DNA of 17,974 nt, taken from NCBI GenBank assembly GCA_964593515.1, contig CAZQJH010000017.1, positions 1-17,974 on the forward strand, in the 5' to 3' direction. The first letter of the stretch is position 1. Every line of letters starts with the position of its first letter. The notes under the pieces were generated by a model, which worked only from the letters and a program-made list of their open reading frames with translations, was not told the DNA's origin and did no database searches. Made by a program: the position numbers and the translations under genes. This stretch comes from JAXJYR01 sp964593515. GTDB lineage: Bacteria > Bacillota_I > Bacilli_A > Erysipelotrichales > Erysipelotrichaceae. Below, in pieces: positions 1 to 8,154 of this stretch.

Positions 1-259
1 GTAATACTAACATAAAAGGTATTAATAAAAAGATAATTCTTTTACTATAAAAGTCGCAATAATCATGTTTATGTTCAAAGTTTTTATTTAAGTTAAACTT
101 TCCACTTAACATAAAAAACAATCCAACCGCGCTAATACAAATAGTTTTTGTTATAGATGATAATAAAGTATTACTACCAATTAGGGCATTGATATTTAAA
201 ATACATATTAAAATCATTCCCACAACTCGAATAAAGTCGTATTTAAATATTCTGTTCAT
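1..259 (-). CDS. Acyltransferase-3 family membrane protein, N-terminal fragment (cut by window edge)
   Basis: This reading frame begins at ATG 257-259 and stays open to base 1, giving 86 codons of a longer gene. The start has a good ribosome binding site (GAGGTGATT, a few bases upstream) and an extended -10 promoter behind it. The protein opens with MNRIFKYDFIRVVGMIL, then a hydrophobic segment, then LFFMLSGKF at about residues 49-57, then FYSKRIIFLLIPFML near residues 72-86. This order (a charged start, the D-x-I-R motif in the first helix, FFxLSG, then YxKRxxxxLxP) is typical of the acyltransferase 3 / O-acetyltransferase family, multi-pass membrane proteins that acylate cell-surface sugars. 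The substrate cannot be told. The first helix has N-I-N-A where many members carry a conserved His, so activity is uncertain. The family call is by recognised motifs; only the first quarter or so of the protein is visible. Confidence 0.68.
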   Translation of the reverse strand, partial: MNRIFKYDFIRVVGMILICILNINALIGSNTLLSSITKTICISAVGLFFMLSGKFNLNKNFEHKHDYCDFYSKRIIFLLIPFMLVL

Positions 260-284
260 CCAATCACCTCATAAAGCATTTTAA

Positions 285-293
285 ATTATATCA
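285..293 (-). promoter_or_regulatory. Extended -10 promoter of the acyltransferase-3 gene
   Basis: On the minus strand a perfect TATAAT (285-290) is preceded directly by TGA, giving an extended -10 (TGN-TATAAT). At the expected -35 distance there is only the T-tract of the ptsI terminator, so the extended -10 would have to make up for a poor -35. Transcription would start near base 278, about 19 bases ahead of the ATG at 259, with the GAGGTGATT ribosome binding site inside that leader. Confidence 0.6.
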
Positions 294-304
294 TAAATGT
301 ATGG

Positions 305-335
305 TAAAAAAAAAGTGTATCTAACGATACACTTT
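305..335 (-). terminator. Rho-independent terminator of ptsI
   Basis: Perfect 10-bp stem (312-321 with 326-335), 4-base loop, followed on the minus strand by nine T residues (306-314, partly in the stem). It begins 7 bases after the ptsI stop codon and ends the ptsI transcript before the acyltransferase promoter. Confidence 0.92.
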
Positions 336-341
336 ATTAAT

Positions 342-2042
342 TTATTTTACATTAGCTTTAACTAATGCTAATACTTCATCAGTAGTAGAACAGTTAATTG
401 CTTCATTAGCTAACTTAGTAGCTTCTTCTTTACTTAAGTTAGTAACAATCTTACGTGCATTTAAGATTTGTGTAGCTGACATTGAGAATTCATCTAATCC
501 AAGTCCTAATAATAATGGAATTGCATATGGTTCTCCAGCCATTGCACCACACATACCAGCCCATTTACCATGTTTGTGAGCTCCCTCAATTGTCATTTTA
601 ACTAAACGTAAAATTGATGGGTTGTATGGTTGGTATAAGTAAGAAACGTTTTCACTCATACGGTCAGCAGCCATAGAGTATTGGATTAAGTCATTAGTTC
701 CAATTGAGAAGAAGTCTGCGTGTTTAGCAAAGTTTTCAGCGTTAACAGCAGCAGCTGGAATTTCAACCATCATACCAACTTCAATCTTATCAGCAACAGC
801 AACACCTTCAGCAATTAATTTAGCTTTTTCTTCTTCGAAGATTCCTTTAGCAGCTAAGAATTCATCAACAGTTGCAATCATTGGGAACATAATACATAAT
901 TTACCGTAAACAGAAGCACGAATTAAAGCTCTTAATTGAGTACGGAAAATATCTGTTTCTTTTAAACATAAACGAATAGCACGGTATCCTAAGAATGGGT
1001 TCATTTCTTCAGGGAATGTGTAGTAAGATAATTTTTTATCTCCACCGATATCTAAAGTACGAACAACAACTTTTTTACCTTGCATTCCTTCTAATACAGC
1101 TTTGTAAGCTTCAAATTGTTCTTCTTCAGTTGGGAAGTGATCGTTATCCATATATAAGAATTCAGTACGGAATAATCCAACTCCTTCTCCACCGTTAGTT
1201 AATACACCTTCAACATCTTTGTATCCTCCAATGTTTCCAGCTAATTCAACTTCGTGACCATCAGTTGTAACTGATTTAGCATTTACTAATACTTTTAATG
1301 CTTCTTTTTCTTCAGCATAAGCTTTAGCTTTAGCTTCATATTCAGCAATTGTAGCTTCATCAGGATTAACAATAACCGCTCCATCTAAAGCATCTAAGAT
1401 TAACATATCACCGTGGTTAACCGCAGTTAAGATGTCTCCACATCCTACAACAGCAGGAATTTCTAAAGAGTTAGCCATAATAGCAGAGTGAGAAGTTTTT
1501 CCTCCAATGCTAGTTGCAAATCCTTTAACATATTCATTTAATTGAGCTGTATCAGATGGTGTTAAGTCATATGCAACAATAATTGTTTCTTCATCAATAG
1601 CAGTTAAATCAGGAATAATTAATCCTAATAAGTTACATTTTAAACGGTAAGTAACATCTTTAACATCAGCTGCTCTTTCACGGAAATAATCATTATCCAT
1701 TGATTCAAACATTGCAACCATTTGGTTAGAAACAACATCAGCAGCATAATCTGCAGTTACTTTATCATTGTTGATCATATCTTTGATTCCATCAGCTAAT
1801 GTAGGGTCTTGAACCATCATTAAGTGAGCATCAAATACTCCTAATTCTTCTTCAGATAAACGAGCTGCAGCACGTTGTTTTACTCCTTCGATATCAGAAA
1901 CAGTTTTAGCTAAAGCGTCTTCAAAACGTTTAATTTCTACTTCTGGATTTCCTTCTTGTTTTGTAATTTCAACTACTGGTGAAACTAATTTGTAGGCTTT
2001 GGCAATTGAAACCCCAGCCGAAGCTGCAATACCTTTTAACAT
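342..2042 (-). CDS. ptsI: Phosphoenolpyruvate-protein phosphotransferase (PTS enzyme I)
   Basis: Enzyme I takes phosphate from phosphoenolpyruvate and passes it to HPr, the first step of PTS sugar uptake; it is cytoplasmic and dimeric. The 566 residues match the usual length of about 570. The swivel domain carries the phosphorylated histidine in GGKTSHSAIMA (His185). The C-terminal PEP-binding barrel shows GLFRTEFLYM (289-298), Arg328 in RTLDIGGDK, Glu427 in MVEIPAA, SIGTNDLIQY (446-455) and the catalytic Cys498 in GMCGAMAGE. The HPr-binding helical domain lies roughly at residues 20-140. The start has an AAGGAGG ribosome binding site. The gene has its own promoter and terminator and no ptsH beside it in this window, so HPr must be encoded elsewhere; in many Bacillota ptsH and ptsI are adjacent. 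All key residues are present, so it should be active. Confidence 0.98.
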   Translation of the reverse strand: MLKGIAASAGVSIAKAYKLVSPVVEITKQEGNPEVEIKRFEDALAKTVSDIEGVKQRAAARLSEEELGVFDAHLMMVQDPTLADGIKDMINNDKVTADYAADVVSNQMVAMFESMDNDYFRERAADVKDVTYRLKCNLLGLIIPDLTAIDEETIIVAYDLTPSDTAQLNEYVKGFATSIGGKTSHSAIMANSLEIPAVVGCGDILTAVNHGDMLILDALDGAVIVNPDEATIAEYEAKAKAYAEEKEALKVLVNAKSVTTDGHEVELAGNIGGYKDVEGVLTNGGEGVGLFRTEFLYMDNDHFPTEEEQFEAYKAVLEGMQGKKVVVRTLDIGGDKKLSYYTFPEEMNPFLGYRAIRLCLKETDIFRTQLRALIRASVYGKLCIMFPMIATVDEFLAAKGIFEEEKAKLIAEGVAVADKIEVGMMVEIPAAAVNAENFAKHADFFSIGTNDLIQYSMAADRMSENVSYLYQPYNPSILRLVKMTIEGAHKHGKWAGMCGAMAGEPYAIPLLLGLGLDEFSMSATQILNARKIVTNLSKEEATKLANEAINCSTTDEVLALVKANVK

Positions 2043-2077
2043 TTAAATATCCTCCTTAAATTAATCTATTAACGATA

Positions 2078-2097
2078 TAACACTATATTAAGTGTTA
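2078..2097 (-). repeat. Perfect inverted repeat in the ptsI leader
   Basis: TAACACT and its reverse complement AGTGTTA flank a 6-base AT-rich spacer, giving a 20-base dyad about 36 bases upstream of the ptsI ATG and about 23 bases downstream of the predicted transcription start. It could be an operator or a small RNA hairpin. It has no T-run after it, so it is not a terminator. I do not recognise a regulator for it. Confidence 0.55.
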
Positions 2098-2126
2098 GAT
2101 AATAAGTATTGATTACTTACATAAAA

Positions 2127-2155
2127 ATAATAACATTTTTATTCCCTTTTTACAA
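2127..2155 (-). promoter_or_regulatory. Sigma-A promoter of ptsI
   Basis: Minus-strand -35 TTGTAA (2150-2155), 17-base spacer, -10 TATTAT (2127-2132). Start of transcription is expected near 2120, giving a leader of about 78 bases that contains the inverted repeat at 2078-2097. It is the only good promoter between the small membrane protein's terminator and ptsI. Confidence 0.75.
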
Positions 2156-2176
2156 CATTTAATAAAGCGTTACCAG

Positions 2177-2199
2177 AAAAAAAGAGCCTTTCGGCTCTT
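2177..2199 (-). terminator. Rho-independent terminator of the opp operon
   Basis: A 7-bp stem (2182-2188 with 2193-2199) closed by a GAAA tetraloop on the minus strand and followed by seven T residues. It lies about 9 bases after the stop of the small membrane protein gene, so that gene is the last of the opp operon. Confidence 0.93.
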
Positions 2200-2207
2200 A
2201 ATTAGTA

Positions 2208-2402
2208 TTAACCAAAATATGCATTGAATGCAAATATAAATAAAGCAATTGCTCCAATGAATAATAATAGTAAAGGAACAGCAACTGAAGCACAAGCAAT
2301 ACATAGAGCTAAAAAATCATTTTTTTCTAATTCTACTTCTTTACCTGGATCAGCTTCTTTATCCTTATCCATAAATTTTAGTAAATCGCTAATTTTACTC
2401 AT
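2208..2402 (-). CDS. Small single-span membrane protein coupled to oppF (unknown function)
   Basis: I do not recognise this 64-residue protein. It has a charged, acidic N-terminal part (about residues 1-29, rich in Asp, Glu and Lys) and one long hydrophobic stretch (about 31-60) with a Pro at 43, ending in NAYFG, so it is probably a single helix with a cytoplasmic N-terminus. A CxxC pair (CIAC, 34-37) lies at the start of the helix. Its ATG overlaps the oppF stop codon by one base (TAATG), a GGTGGTG ribosome binding site lies in the end of oppF, and a strong terminator follows. These three facts argue for a real, translationally coupled gene rather than a chance frame. By position it may assist or regulate the Opp transporter; that is inference only. 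Confidence 0.8.
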   Translation of the reverse strand: MSKISDLLKFMDKDKEADPGKEVELEKNDFLALCIACASVAVPLLLLFIGAIALFIFAFNAYFG

Positions 2403-3367
2403 TAAAATTCACCACCGAAGTGACATAAGACAAAGTGTCCTGGTTTAACTTCTTTACGAGGTGGTTCTTGTTGTTTACAAATATCTTTAGCAAATGGACA
2501 ACGAGGGTGGAATTTACATCCACTTGGTGTATTTACGTTACTTGGAATTTCCCCTTGAATTGCTTCCATCTTGTTACGACAAGTTGGATCAGCTACTGGA
2601 ATAGCAGCCATTAATGCTTTTGTATAAGGGTGTTGTGGGTTAGCATAAATTTCATTTTTATCAGCTAATTCCACCATTGAACCTAAATACATAACCCCAA
2701 CACGGTCAGAAATATGTTTAACTACTGATAAGTCGTGTGAGATAAAGATATATGAAATGTTCTTTTCTTTTTGTAAATCCATCATTAAGTTTAAGATTTG
2801 TGATTGGATAGATACGTCTAATGCACTAACTGGTTCGTCACAAACAATAAATGAAGGATTTAAAGCTAATGATCTAGCGATACCAATACGTTGTCTTTGT
2901 CCCCCTGAGAATTGGTGAGGGTAACGGTAACAATAGTATGGTGGAAGACCACATTTTTCCATTAAATCTAATACATAATTTTTTAAATCATCACCTTTTT
3001 TGAAGTAACCGTGAGCTACTAAAGGTTCAGCTAAAATGTTATATACATTCATACGAGGGTTTAATGAACTGTATGGGTCTTGGAAGATAATTTGCATTTC
3101 TTCACGTAATTTACGCATTTCTTTGCGTGATTTAGTAAGAATGTTTTCTCCGTTGAAGTAAACTTCTCCAGAAGTAGGTTCATGTAATCTTAAGATAGCA
3201 CGACCTAAAGTAGATTTACCACATCCAGATTCTCCTACAAGCCCTAATGTTTCACCTTCGTATAAATCAAAAGTAATACCATCTACGGCTTTAACATTTT
3301 TGTCTTTTCCAACAGGGAAATATTTTTTTAAGTCTTTAACTTGTAAAATTACTTTCTTTTCTGACAT
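2402..3367 (-). CDS. oppF: Oligopeptide ABC transporter ATPase subunit OppF
   Basis: One of the two ATPases that drive peptide import through OppB and OppC on the cytoplasmic face. In 321 residues it shows Walker A GESGCGKST (45-53), the Q-loop FQDP (95-98), signature FSGGQRQR (153-160), Walker B FIVCDEP (173-179) and the switch His211. The C-terminal oligopeptide-transporter extension carries four cysteines (284, 290, 297, 315) in the pattern usual for OppD/OppF proteins; in a mycobacterial homologue I recall such cysteines holding an iron-sulfur cluster. It starts one base after the oppD stop, with an AGGGG ribosome binding site in the end of oppD, and overlaps the next small gene by one base. 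Dipeptide (Dpp) or App specificity cannot be excluded by sequence alone. Confidence 0.93.
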   Translation of the reverse strand: MSEKKVILQVKDLKKYFPVGKDKNVKAVDGITFDLYEGETLGLVGESGCGKSTLGRAILRLHEPTSGEVYFNGENILTKSRKEMRKLREEMQIIFQDPYSSLNPRMNVYNILAEPLVAHGYFKKGDDLKNYVLDLMEKCGLPPYYCYRYPHQFSGGQRQRIGIARSLALNPSFIVCDEPVSALDVSIQSQILNLMMDLQKEKNISYIFISHDLSVVKHISDRVGVMYLGSMVELADKNEIYANPQHPYTKALMAAIPVADPTCRNKMEAIQGEIPSNVNTPSGCKFHPRCPFAKDICKQQEPPRKEVKPGHFVLCHFGGEF

Positions 3368-3368
3368 A

Positions 3369-4364
3369 TTACCCCTCCATTTCTGCTTCGTCGTATAAGA
3401 AACAAGCTACGTTGTGACCTTCAGAAACTTCAATTGTTTTAGGTTGTCCTTGACGACAACGATCACAAGCTTTACTACAACGATCAGCGAAGTAACATCC
3501 TTGTGGTAATTCTAATGGGTTTGGTACAGTTCCTTCAATTGTTGAAAGACGTTCACCTTCATTATTTAATGATGGCATACTTCCCATTAATCCAATAGTA
3601 TACGGGTGTTTAGGGTTTTTGAAAATTTCATAAACACTAGCCGATTCTACTACTTTACCAGCATACATTACGTTAACATAGTCAGCCATTTGGGCTACTA
3701 CTCCTAAGTCATGCGTAATTAACATGATTGAAGTACCAGTTTTTTCTTTTAAGTCATTCATTAACTTAAGAATTTGTGCTTGAATAGTAACGTCTAAGGC
3801 AGTAGTTGGTTCATCCGCAATTAATAATTTTGGTGAACAAGCTAAAGCCATCGCAATCATAACACGTTGACGCATACCCCCAGATAATTGGTGAGGATAG
3901 TCATCAATAACTTTTTCAGGACGTGCAATACCAACCATATCTAATAATTTAATTGCACGATCTCTTGCATCTTTTTTAGTTACATCTTCATGTAATAAGA
4001 TATTTTCTGTAATTTGTTCTCCAACTGTAAATACAGGGTTTAATGAAGTCATTGGTTCTTGGAAAATCATTGAAATATCATTTCCACGAATGCTATATAA
4101 TTCTTCTGGTGAACAAGATGCTAAGTTAGTATCTCCATACATGATTTTACTTCCTTCAACAATCTTACCTGGTTCATCAACTAATCCTAAGATTGACATA
4201 GCAGTAACTGATTTACCACATCCTGATTCCCCTACGATTGCTAAAGTTTCATTTTCATACATTTTGAAGTGGTTTCCATCTACGGCTTTAGAAACCCCTT
4301 TTTTAGTATAGAAATATACACGTAAATCTTCTACGTCTAATATTTTCTTTCTTTTGTTATCCAT
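3369..4364 (-). CDS. oppD: Oligopeptide ABC transporter ATPase subunit OppD
   Basis: Partner ATPase of OppF. I place the start at ATG 4364 (MDNKRKK, 331 residues) rather than at the in-frame TTG at 4373: the ribosome binding site AGGAG directly abuts that TTG, which leaves no spacing, while it sits 9 bases from the ATG. The protein has Walker A GESGCGKSV (45-53), Q-loop FQEP (101-104), signature LSGGMRQRV (160-168), Walker B LLIADEP (180-186), switch His218 and a C-terminal extension with Cys290, 296, 300, 303 and 321, one more cysteine than OppF. All ATPase motifs are intact. The ribosome binding site overlaps the oppC stop codon (TAGGAG), so translation is probably coupled. Confidence 0.94.
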   Translation of the reverse strand: MDNKRKKILDVEDLRVYFYTKKGVSKAVDGNHFKMYENETLAIVGESGCGKSVTAMSILGLVDEPGKIVEGSKIMYGDTNLASCSPEELYSIRGNDISMIFQEPMTSLNPVFTVGEQITENILLHEDVTKKDARDRAIKLLDMVGIARPEKVIDDYPHQLSGGMRQRVMIAMALACSPKLLIADEPTTALDVTIQAQILKLMNDLKEKTGTSIMLITHDLGVVAQMADYVNVMYAGKVVESASVYEIFKNPKHPYTIGLMGSMPSLNNEGERLSTIEGTVPNPLELPQGCYFADRCSKACDRCRQGQPKTIEVSEGHNVACFLYDEAEMEG

Positions 4365-4373
4365 AATTTTCAA

Positions 4374-4378
4374 CTCCT
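4374..4378 (-). promoter_or_regulatory. Ribosome binding site that decides the oppD start
   Basis: AGGAG on the minus strand, sharing its first bases with the oppC stop TAG. It is 9 bases from ATG 4364 but 0 bases from TTG 4373, so the ATG is the likely start. Confidence 0.8.
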
Positions 4379-5288
4379 ATTGAATATCCTTTGGATCAAA
4401 TGCGTCACGTAATCCTTCACCGATAAGGTTAATCGAAACTACTGTTAATACACATAAGAATCCGGCTGGAAGCCAGTTCCAAGGTAATTGTTGGAATACC
4501 TTAGTTGCTCTAGCTAAGTTCATTAAGTTACCCCAAGATGGAGTTGGAGGAGTTACCCCCATACCTAAGAATGAAAGCCCAGCTTCAGTTAAAATTGCAC
4601 TTGCCATAGTTAAAGTTGCATTTACGATTACAGTTGATAATACGTTTGGAATTAAGTGTTTGAAGATTTTTGAGAAATCACTTAATCCTAATGCTTCACA
4701 CGCTTGCATGAATTCTTGTTCTCTTAAAGATAAGATTTGTCCACGTACTAAACGTGCTAATCCAGGCCATGATAAAACCCCGATTAAGAAAGACACAATA
4801 TACATTTTCACATCACTTGGTGTCCATAATAAGTTGAATGAAACTACCAAGATTAATGGTGTAAATGGTAATGAATAAACGATTTCAGAGAAACGCATTA
4901 ATAAGTTATCAATCATTCCTCCATAGTAACCAGCAATACCACCGATTGCACATCCTAAAATAACGGTAATTAAAGCAGAAATAACCCCTACTAAAATTGA
5001 AACACGTCCTCCTAAGAATACACGGTAGAAGACATCACGTCCTTGTTGGTCAGTACCAAACCAGTACTCTTTACAAGGTGGAATATCTTTTAATGCAAAG
5101 TCAAAGTCATTTAAGTTGTGCTTAGAGAAAATAGGCACAAAAATAACTAATAATAAAATCACAAGAAAGGTAATTAAACCAAACATTGCAATTGGATTTG
5201 ATCTGAATTTTTTCCAGGCGATTTGCCATGGACTTGATGTATCACTTTTGTCTAAGACTACTGATTGTTTTACTTCTTCTTTAGCCAT
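4377..5288 (-). CDS. oppC: Oligopeptide ABC transporter permease OppC
   Basis: Inner-membrane permease that forms the peptide channel with OppB. In 303 residues there is an N-terminal cytoplasmic tail, a first helix (about 34-54), the family sequence FGTDQQGRDVFYRVFLGGR (77-95) and four or five further helices in the binding-protein-dependent permease domain. The EAA loop, which contacts the ATPases, is at about 193-214 (EFMQACEALGLSDFSKIFKH). The start has AGGAGG seven bases upstream. It lies between oppB and oppD with short spacers in the standard opp order. Confidence 0.95.
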   Translation of the reverse strand: MAKEEVKQSVVLDKSDTSSPWQIAWKKFRSNPIAMFGLITFLVILLLVIFVPIFSKHNLNDFDFALKDIPPCKEYWFGTDQQGRDVFYRVFLGGRVSILVGVISALITVILGCAIGGIAGYYGGMIDNLLMRFSEIVYSLPFTPLILVVSFNLLWTPSDVKMYIVSFLIGVLSWPGLARLVRGQILSLREQEFMQACEALGLSDFSKIFKHLIPNVLSTVIVNATLTMASAILTEAGLSFLGMGVTPPTPSWGNLMNLARATKVFQQLPWNWLPAGFLCVLTVVSINLIGEGLRDAFDPKDIQ

Positions 5289-5299
5289 GACATTACCTC

Positions 5300-6280
5300 C
5301 TATTCTACTTTTACACGAGGGTCAACAACTGTATATAATACGTCTGATAATAAGTTACCTCCAACCATTAATAAGGCTGAGAACATTAAACAAGCCGTAA
5401 TAATACTTTGGTCTTGACCATTAATCGCATCAATTAAGATTTTTCCTAAACCAGGCCATAAGAATACTGATTCAAGAATCATTGCTCCACTAAATAACGA
5501 AGGAATATATAATCCTAATAAAGTTACTAATGGAATTAAAGCATTTTTAAATGCATGACGATAAATAACTACTTTTTCTTTTAAACCTTTAGCTCTTGCA
5601 GTACGTACATAATCTTGATTAATTACTTCAATCATTGAACTTCTTACGTAACGAGAGAATGTTGCAAAGTTAGAGAATGCTAATACAACAGTTGGTAATA
5701 ACATATGTAATGCAACGTCAAGAATTTCTTGGAAGATATTGTCATATCCAAACATGGCAAGATCTACCGAACGCATCCCATTAATCGGTATTACACCTGA
5801 TGGTAATGCCACAAAGAAAATAAGCATTAAAGCAAAGAAGAATGAAGGTAAAGAAATACCTAATAAAGAGAATACAGTGAAGAAGTTATCAAATACACTG
5901 AATTTCTTTGTTGCTTGCTTAATTCCAATCGGGATTGCTAATGCAATACCAACTACTAATGAAGTTGCGTTTAATAAGAAAGTATTCCATACGTAATCCC
6001 CAATAATTTCACCAACGTCCTTTTTGTATTTCATAGAACGTCCTAAATCCCCTGTAGCTAAGTTTTTCATCCATTTAACATATTGTTCAGGATATGATTT
6101 ATCTAAACCAAGTTCAGCACGAATAGCATTTTTTTGCTCTTCAGTAACTCGGGTACCAACACCTAAATATGCGTTTACCGGGTCCCCTGGCATACATTTT
6201 ACTACACCAAAGATAACTACCGACATGATGAATACAACGGGAATAAGATTTAATATACGTTTTCCGATATATTTCAACAT
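5300..6280 (-). CDS. oppB: Oligopeptide ABC transporter permease OppB
   Basis: The other channel-forming permease. In 326 residues it has a first helix (about 10-28), the PGDP motif typical of OppB/DppB (31-34), a periplasmic-type loop, then the permease domain with helices near 98-119, 132-156, 188-207 and 240-267. The EAA loop is at about 223-248 (DYVRTARAKGL then the KNALIP turn). The ribosome binding site is GAGGTGATT just before the ATG. Its upstream spacer runs into a 100-base assembly gap, so any promoter or attenuator between oppA and oppB cannot be read. Confidence 0.95.
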   Translation of the reverse strand: MLKYIGKRILNLIPVVFIMSVVIFGVVKCMPGDPVNAYLGVGTRVTEEQKNAIRAELGLDKSYPEQYVKWMKNLATGDLGRSMKYKKDVGEIIGDYVWNTFLLNATSLVVGIALAIPIGIKQATKKFSVFDNFFTVFSLLGISLPSFFFALMLIFFVALPSGVIPINGMRSVDLAMFGYDNIFQEILDVALHMLLPTVVLAFSNFATFSRYVRSSMIEVINQDYVRTARAKGLKEKVVIYRHAFKNALIPLVTLLGLYIPSLFSGAMILESVFLWPGLGKILIDAINGQDQSIITACLMFSALLMVGGNLLSDVLYTVVDPRVKVE

Positions 6281-6298
6281 TTTTAATCACCTCAGTTT

Positions 6299-6398
6299 NN
6301 NNNNNNNNNNNNNNNNNNNNNNNNNNNNNNNNNNNNNNNNNNNNNNNNNNNNNNNNNNNNNNNNNNNNNNNNNNNNNNNNNNNNNNNNNNNNNNNNNN
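6299..6398. other. Assembly gap (100 N) in the oppA-oppB spacer
   Basis: Exactly 100 undetermined bases, a common placeholder length for a gap of unknown size. The visible flanks are 18 bases before oppB and 37 bases after oppA. On the minus strand the oppA side reads into the gap as AATTAGGGCAGGTA. The true spacer may be shorter or longer than shown and may hold a hairpin, a repeat or another small gene. Confidence 0.98.
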
Positions 6399-6435
6399 TA
6401 CCTGCCCTAATTGAATTCGTTTTTATTTTTATTAA

Positions 6436-8148
6436 CTATTCAACAGTTGCATCTTTTAATGCGTGAGTCCAGTCATATAATGTGTTTGTTTTGAAGTTGT
6501 TTAATTTAGCGTTGTAAATGTCGAAGTAAGTGTTTCCATAAACTGGTAACATTGTACAAGCATCGTTGATTAACTTCATAGCTTCAGTCCATTTTTCAAC
6601 AGCTTTAGCAGGATCTAATTCTAAACGAGCAGCATCCATAGCAGCATCTACAGCTGGGTCTTGTAAACGAGAGTAGTTGTCTTGGTTTTCTGCAGCATAT
6701 TTAGAGTGGAATGTTGTATAAACATCTGACATACTGTTACTTGTGTAAGAAGTAGCCATGAAGAATACGCTCCATTCTTCTAATCCAGCATCAGAGTAAA
6801 TTTTGTCTAATAATGTGTTGAAGTCAACTGTAGCAACTTTAACATCACATTTTAATTGTTCTCCCCAAGTTGATTGCCACATTGGGATTAAGTTGTTTAA
6901 GATATCGTGGTCTTGGATAGCTAATACTTTGATTTCTAATACTTTACCATCTTTTTCACGTTTTCCGCTAGCTCCAACAGTCCATCCAGCGTCGTCTAAT
7001 AATTGAGCAGCTTTGTCCATGTTGAAGTCGTAAGTTTCTAATCCATCAACTTTTTCTTCTTGACGAACGATGCTACCTAATGGAGAAGCTGGGTTGTTGT
7101 ATGTTCCAGGAACATAACCGATTTTAGCGTTAGCAGCATCACCTTTACAGTCATCACAAGCGTAGTAAGATTCACAGAATGAAGCACGGTCAAATGCGAA
7201 TGCTAATGCTTGACGTACAGCTTTATCAGCAGTTGCACCTTTAGCAGCATTGAATGCGATGAATCCTTGTCCAGCACGTGGGTAAGTGTTTAATTTTAAA
7301 GCTTCGTTGTTAGAAGCAGGTCCAATTTTACTTGGTTCGATTTGAGAGTTAATCATATCGATACTTCCTGATTCTAATTCTTGGTATTCAGTTGACATTT
7401 CAACTGGTTTAATAATTACGTTAGTAACACCTTCGTAACCTTCTCCCCAGTAAGTTTCGTTTCTAGTTAAACTAGCACCAGCTCCTGATTCCCAGTTTTT
7501 TAATACGTATGGTCCAGTTCCAACTGGTTCTGACATTAAGTCTTCTAATTGTTTTGTGTTTCCGTATTCGTATTGATCGAATTGTTCTTCACATAAGATA
7601 GGCATTGTAGCAACGTCTAATTCGTTGTCGTTTTTAGCATTTGTAAAGTTGAATTCTACTGTGTAGTCATCAATAGCTTTAACCCCTGCATCAAATGATG
7701 TTGGATCGTTTTTGTATTCATCGTAACCAACTAAACCAGCAACTGTAGCTCCATAACGTCCAGTGTAACTTGGGTCAGCGATTGCTTTGAATGTAAATAC
7801 TACGTCGTGAGCATCGAAAGCTTCACCGTTAGAGAATTTAATTCCTTCTTTTAATTTGTAAGTAATTGTTTTCCCTTCGTTAGTAACTTCGCGGCTTTCA
7901 GCTAATTCACCAACTAAGTTTCCATCGAAATCATAGTCCATAAGTGAATCGTAAACTAAGCTTACTACATATCCATCGTATGATGATGAATAATAAATTG
8001 GTGAGAATGTTCCAGATAATTCTTCACATCCTACAGTGATTGTTCCACCTTTAGCTGTACTTCCTTTATCACTATCATTGTCACTACTACAAGCAACTAA
8101 AGATAATCCTAATACTGCAGCTAAGGCAATTTTTGTGAATTTCTTCAT
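6436..8148 (-). CDS. oppA: Oligopeptide-binding lipoprotein OppA (SBP_bac_5 family)
   Basis: Extracellular, lipid-anchored receptor that captures peptides and hands them to OppBC. I start it at ATG 8148 (570 residues). A longer in-frame opening at 8214 would add 22 residues ahead of the signal peptide, lacks a ribosome binding site and lies upstream of the predicted transcription start. From 8148 there is a lipoprotein signal: Lys-rich MKKFTKIA, a hydrophobic core, and lipobox LVAC with Cys20, then a Ser/Asp-rich linker. The mature part shows SBP_bac_5 features such as SNGEAFDAHDVVFTFK, EPVGTGPYVLK and RQALAFAFDR. The mature domain carries several cysteines, among them a CDDC pair (bases 7147-7158), unusual for a secreted lipoprotein of a low-GC Gram-positive. 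Its position first in the operon suits the need for excess binding protein. Confidence 0.95.
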   Translation of the reverse strand: MKKFTKIALAAVLGLSLVACSSDNDSDKGSTAKGGTITVGCEELSGTFSPIYYSSSYDGYVVSLVYDSLMDYDFDGNLVGELAESREVTNEGKTITYKLKEGIKFSNGEAFDAHDVVFTFKAIADPSYTGRYGATVAGLVGYDEYKNDPTSFDAGVKAIDDYTVEFNFTNAKNDNELDVATMPILCEEQFDQYEYGNTKQLEDLMSEPVGTGPYVLKNWESGAGASLTRNETYWGEGYEGVTNVIIKPVEMSTEYQELESGSIDMINSQIEPSKIGPASNNEALKLNTYPRAGQGFIAFNAAKGATADKAVRQALAFAFDRASFCESYYACDDCKGDAANAKIGYVPGTYNNPASPLGSIVRQEEKVDGLETYDFNMDKAAQLLDDAGWTVGASGKREKDGKVLEIKVLAIQDHDILNNLIPMWQSTWGEQLKCDVKVATVDFNTLLDKIYSDAGLEEWSVFFMATSYTSNSMSDVYTTFHSKYAAENQDNYSRLQDPAVDAAMDAARLELDPAKAVEKWTEAMKLINDACTMLPVYGNTYFDIYNAKLNNFKTNTLYDWTHALKDATVE

Positions 8149-8154
8149 AATAAA

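Noticed and set aside
995..1198. Plus-strand open frame opposite ptsI, and similar plus-strand frames opposite other genes
   Set aside because: They lie wholly inside well-supported minus-strand genes, have no ribosome binding sites and show no family features; all are shadows.
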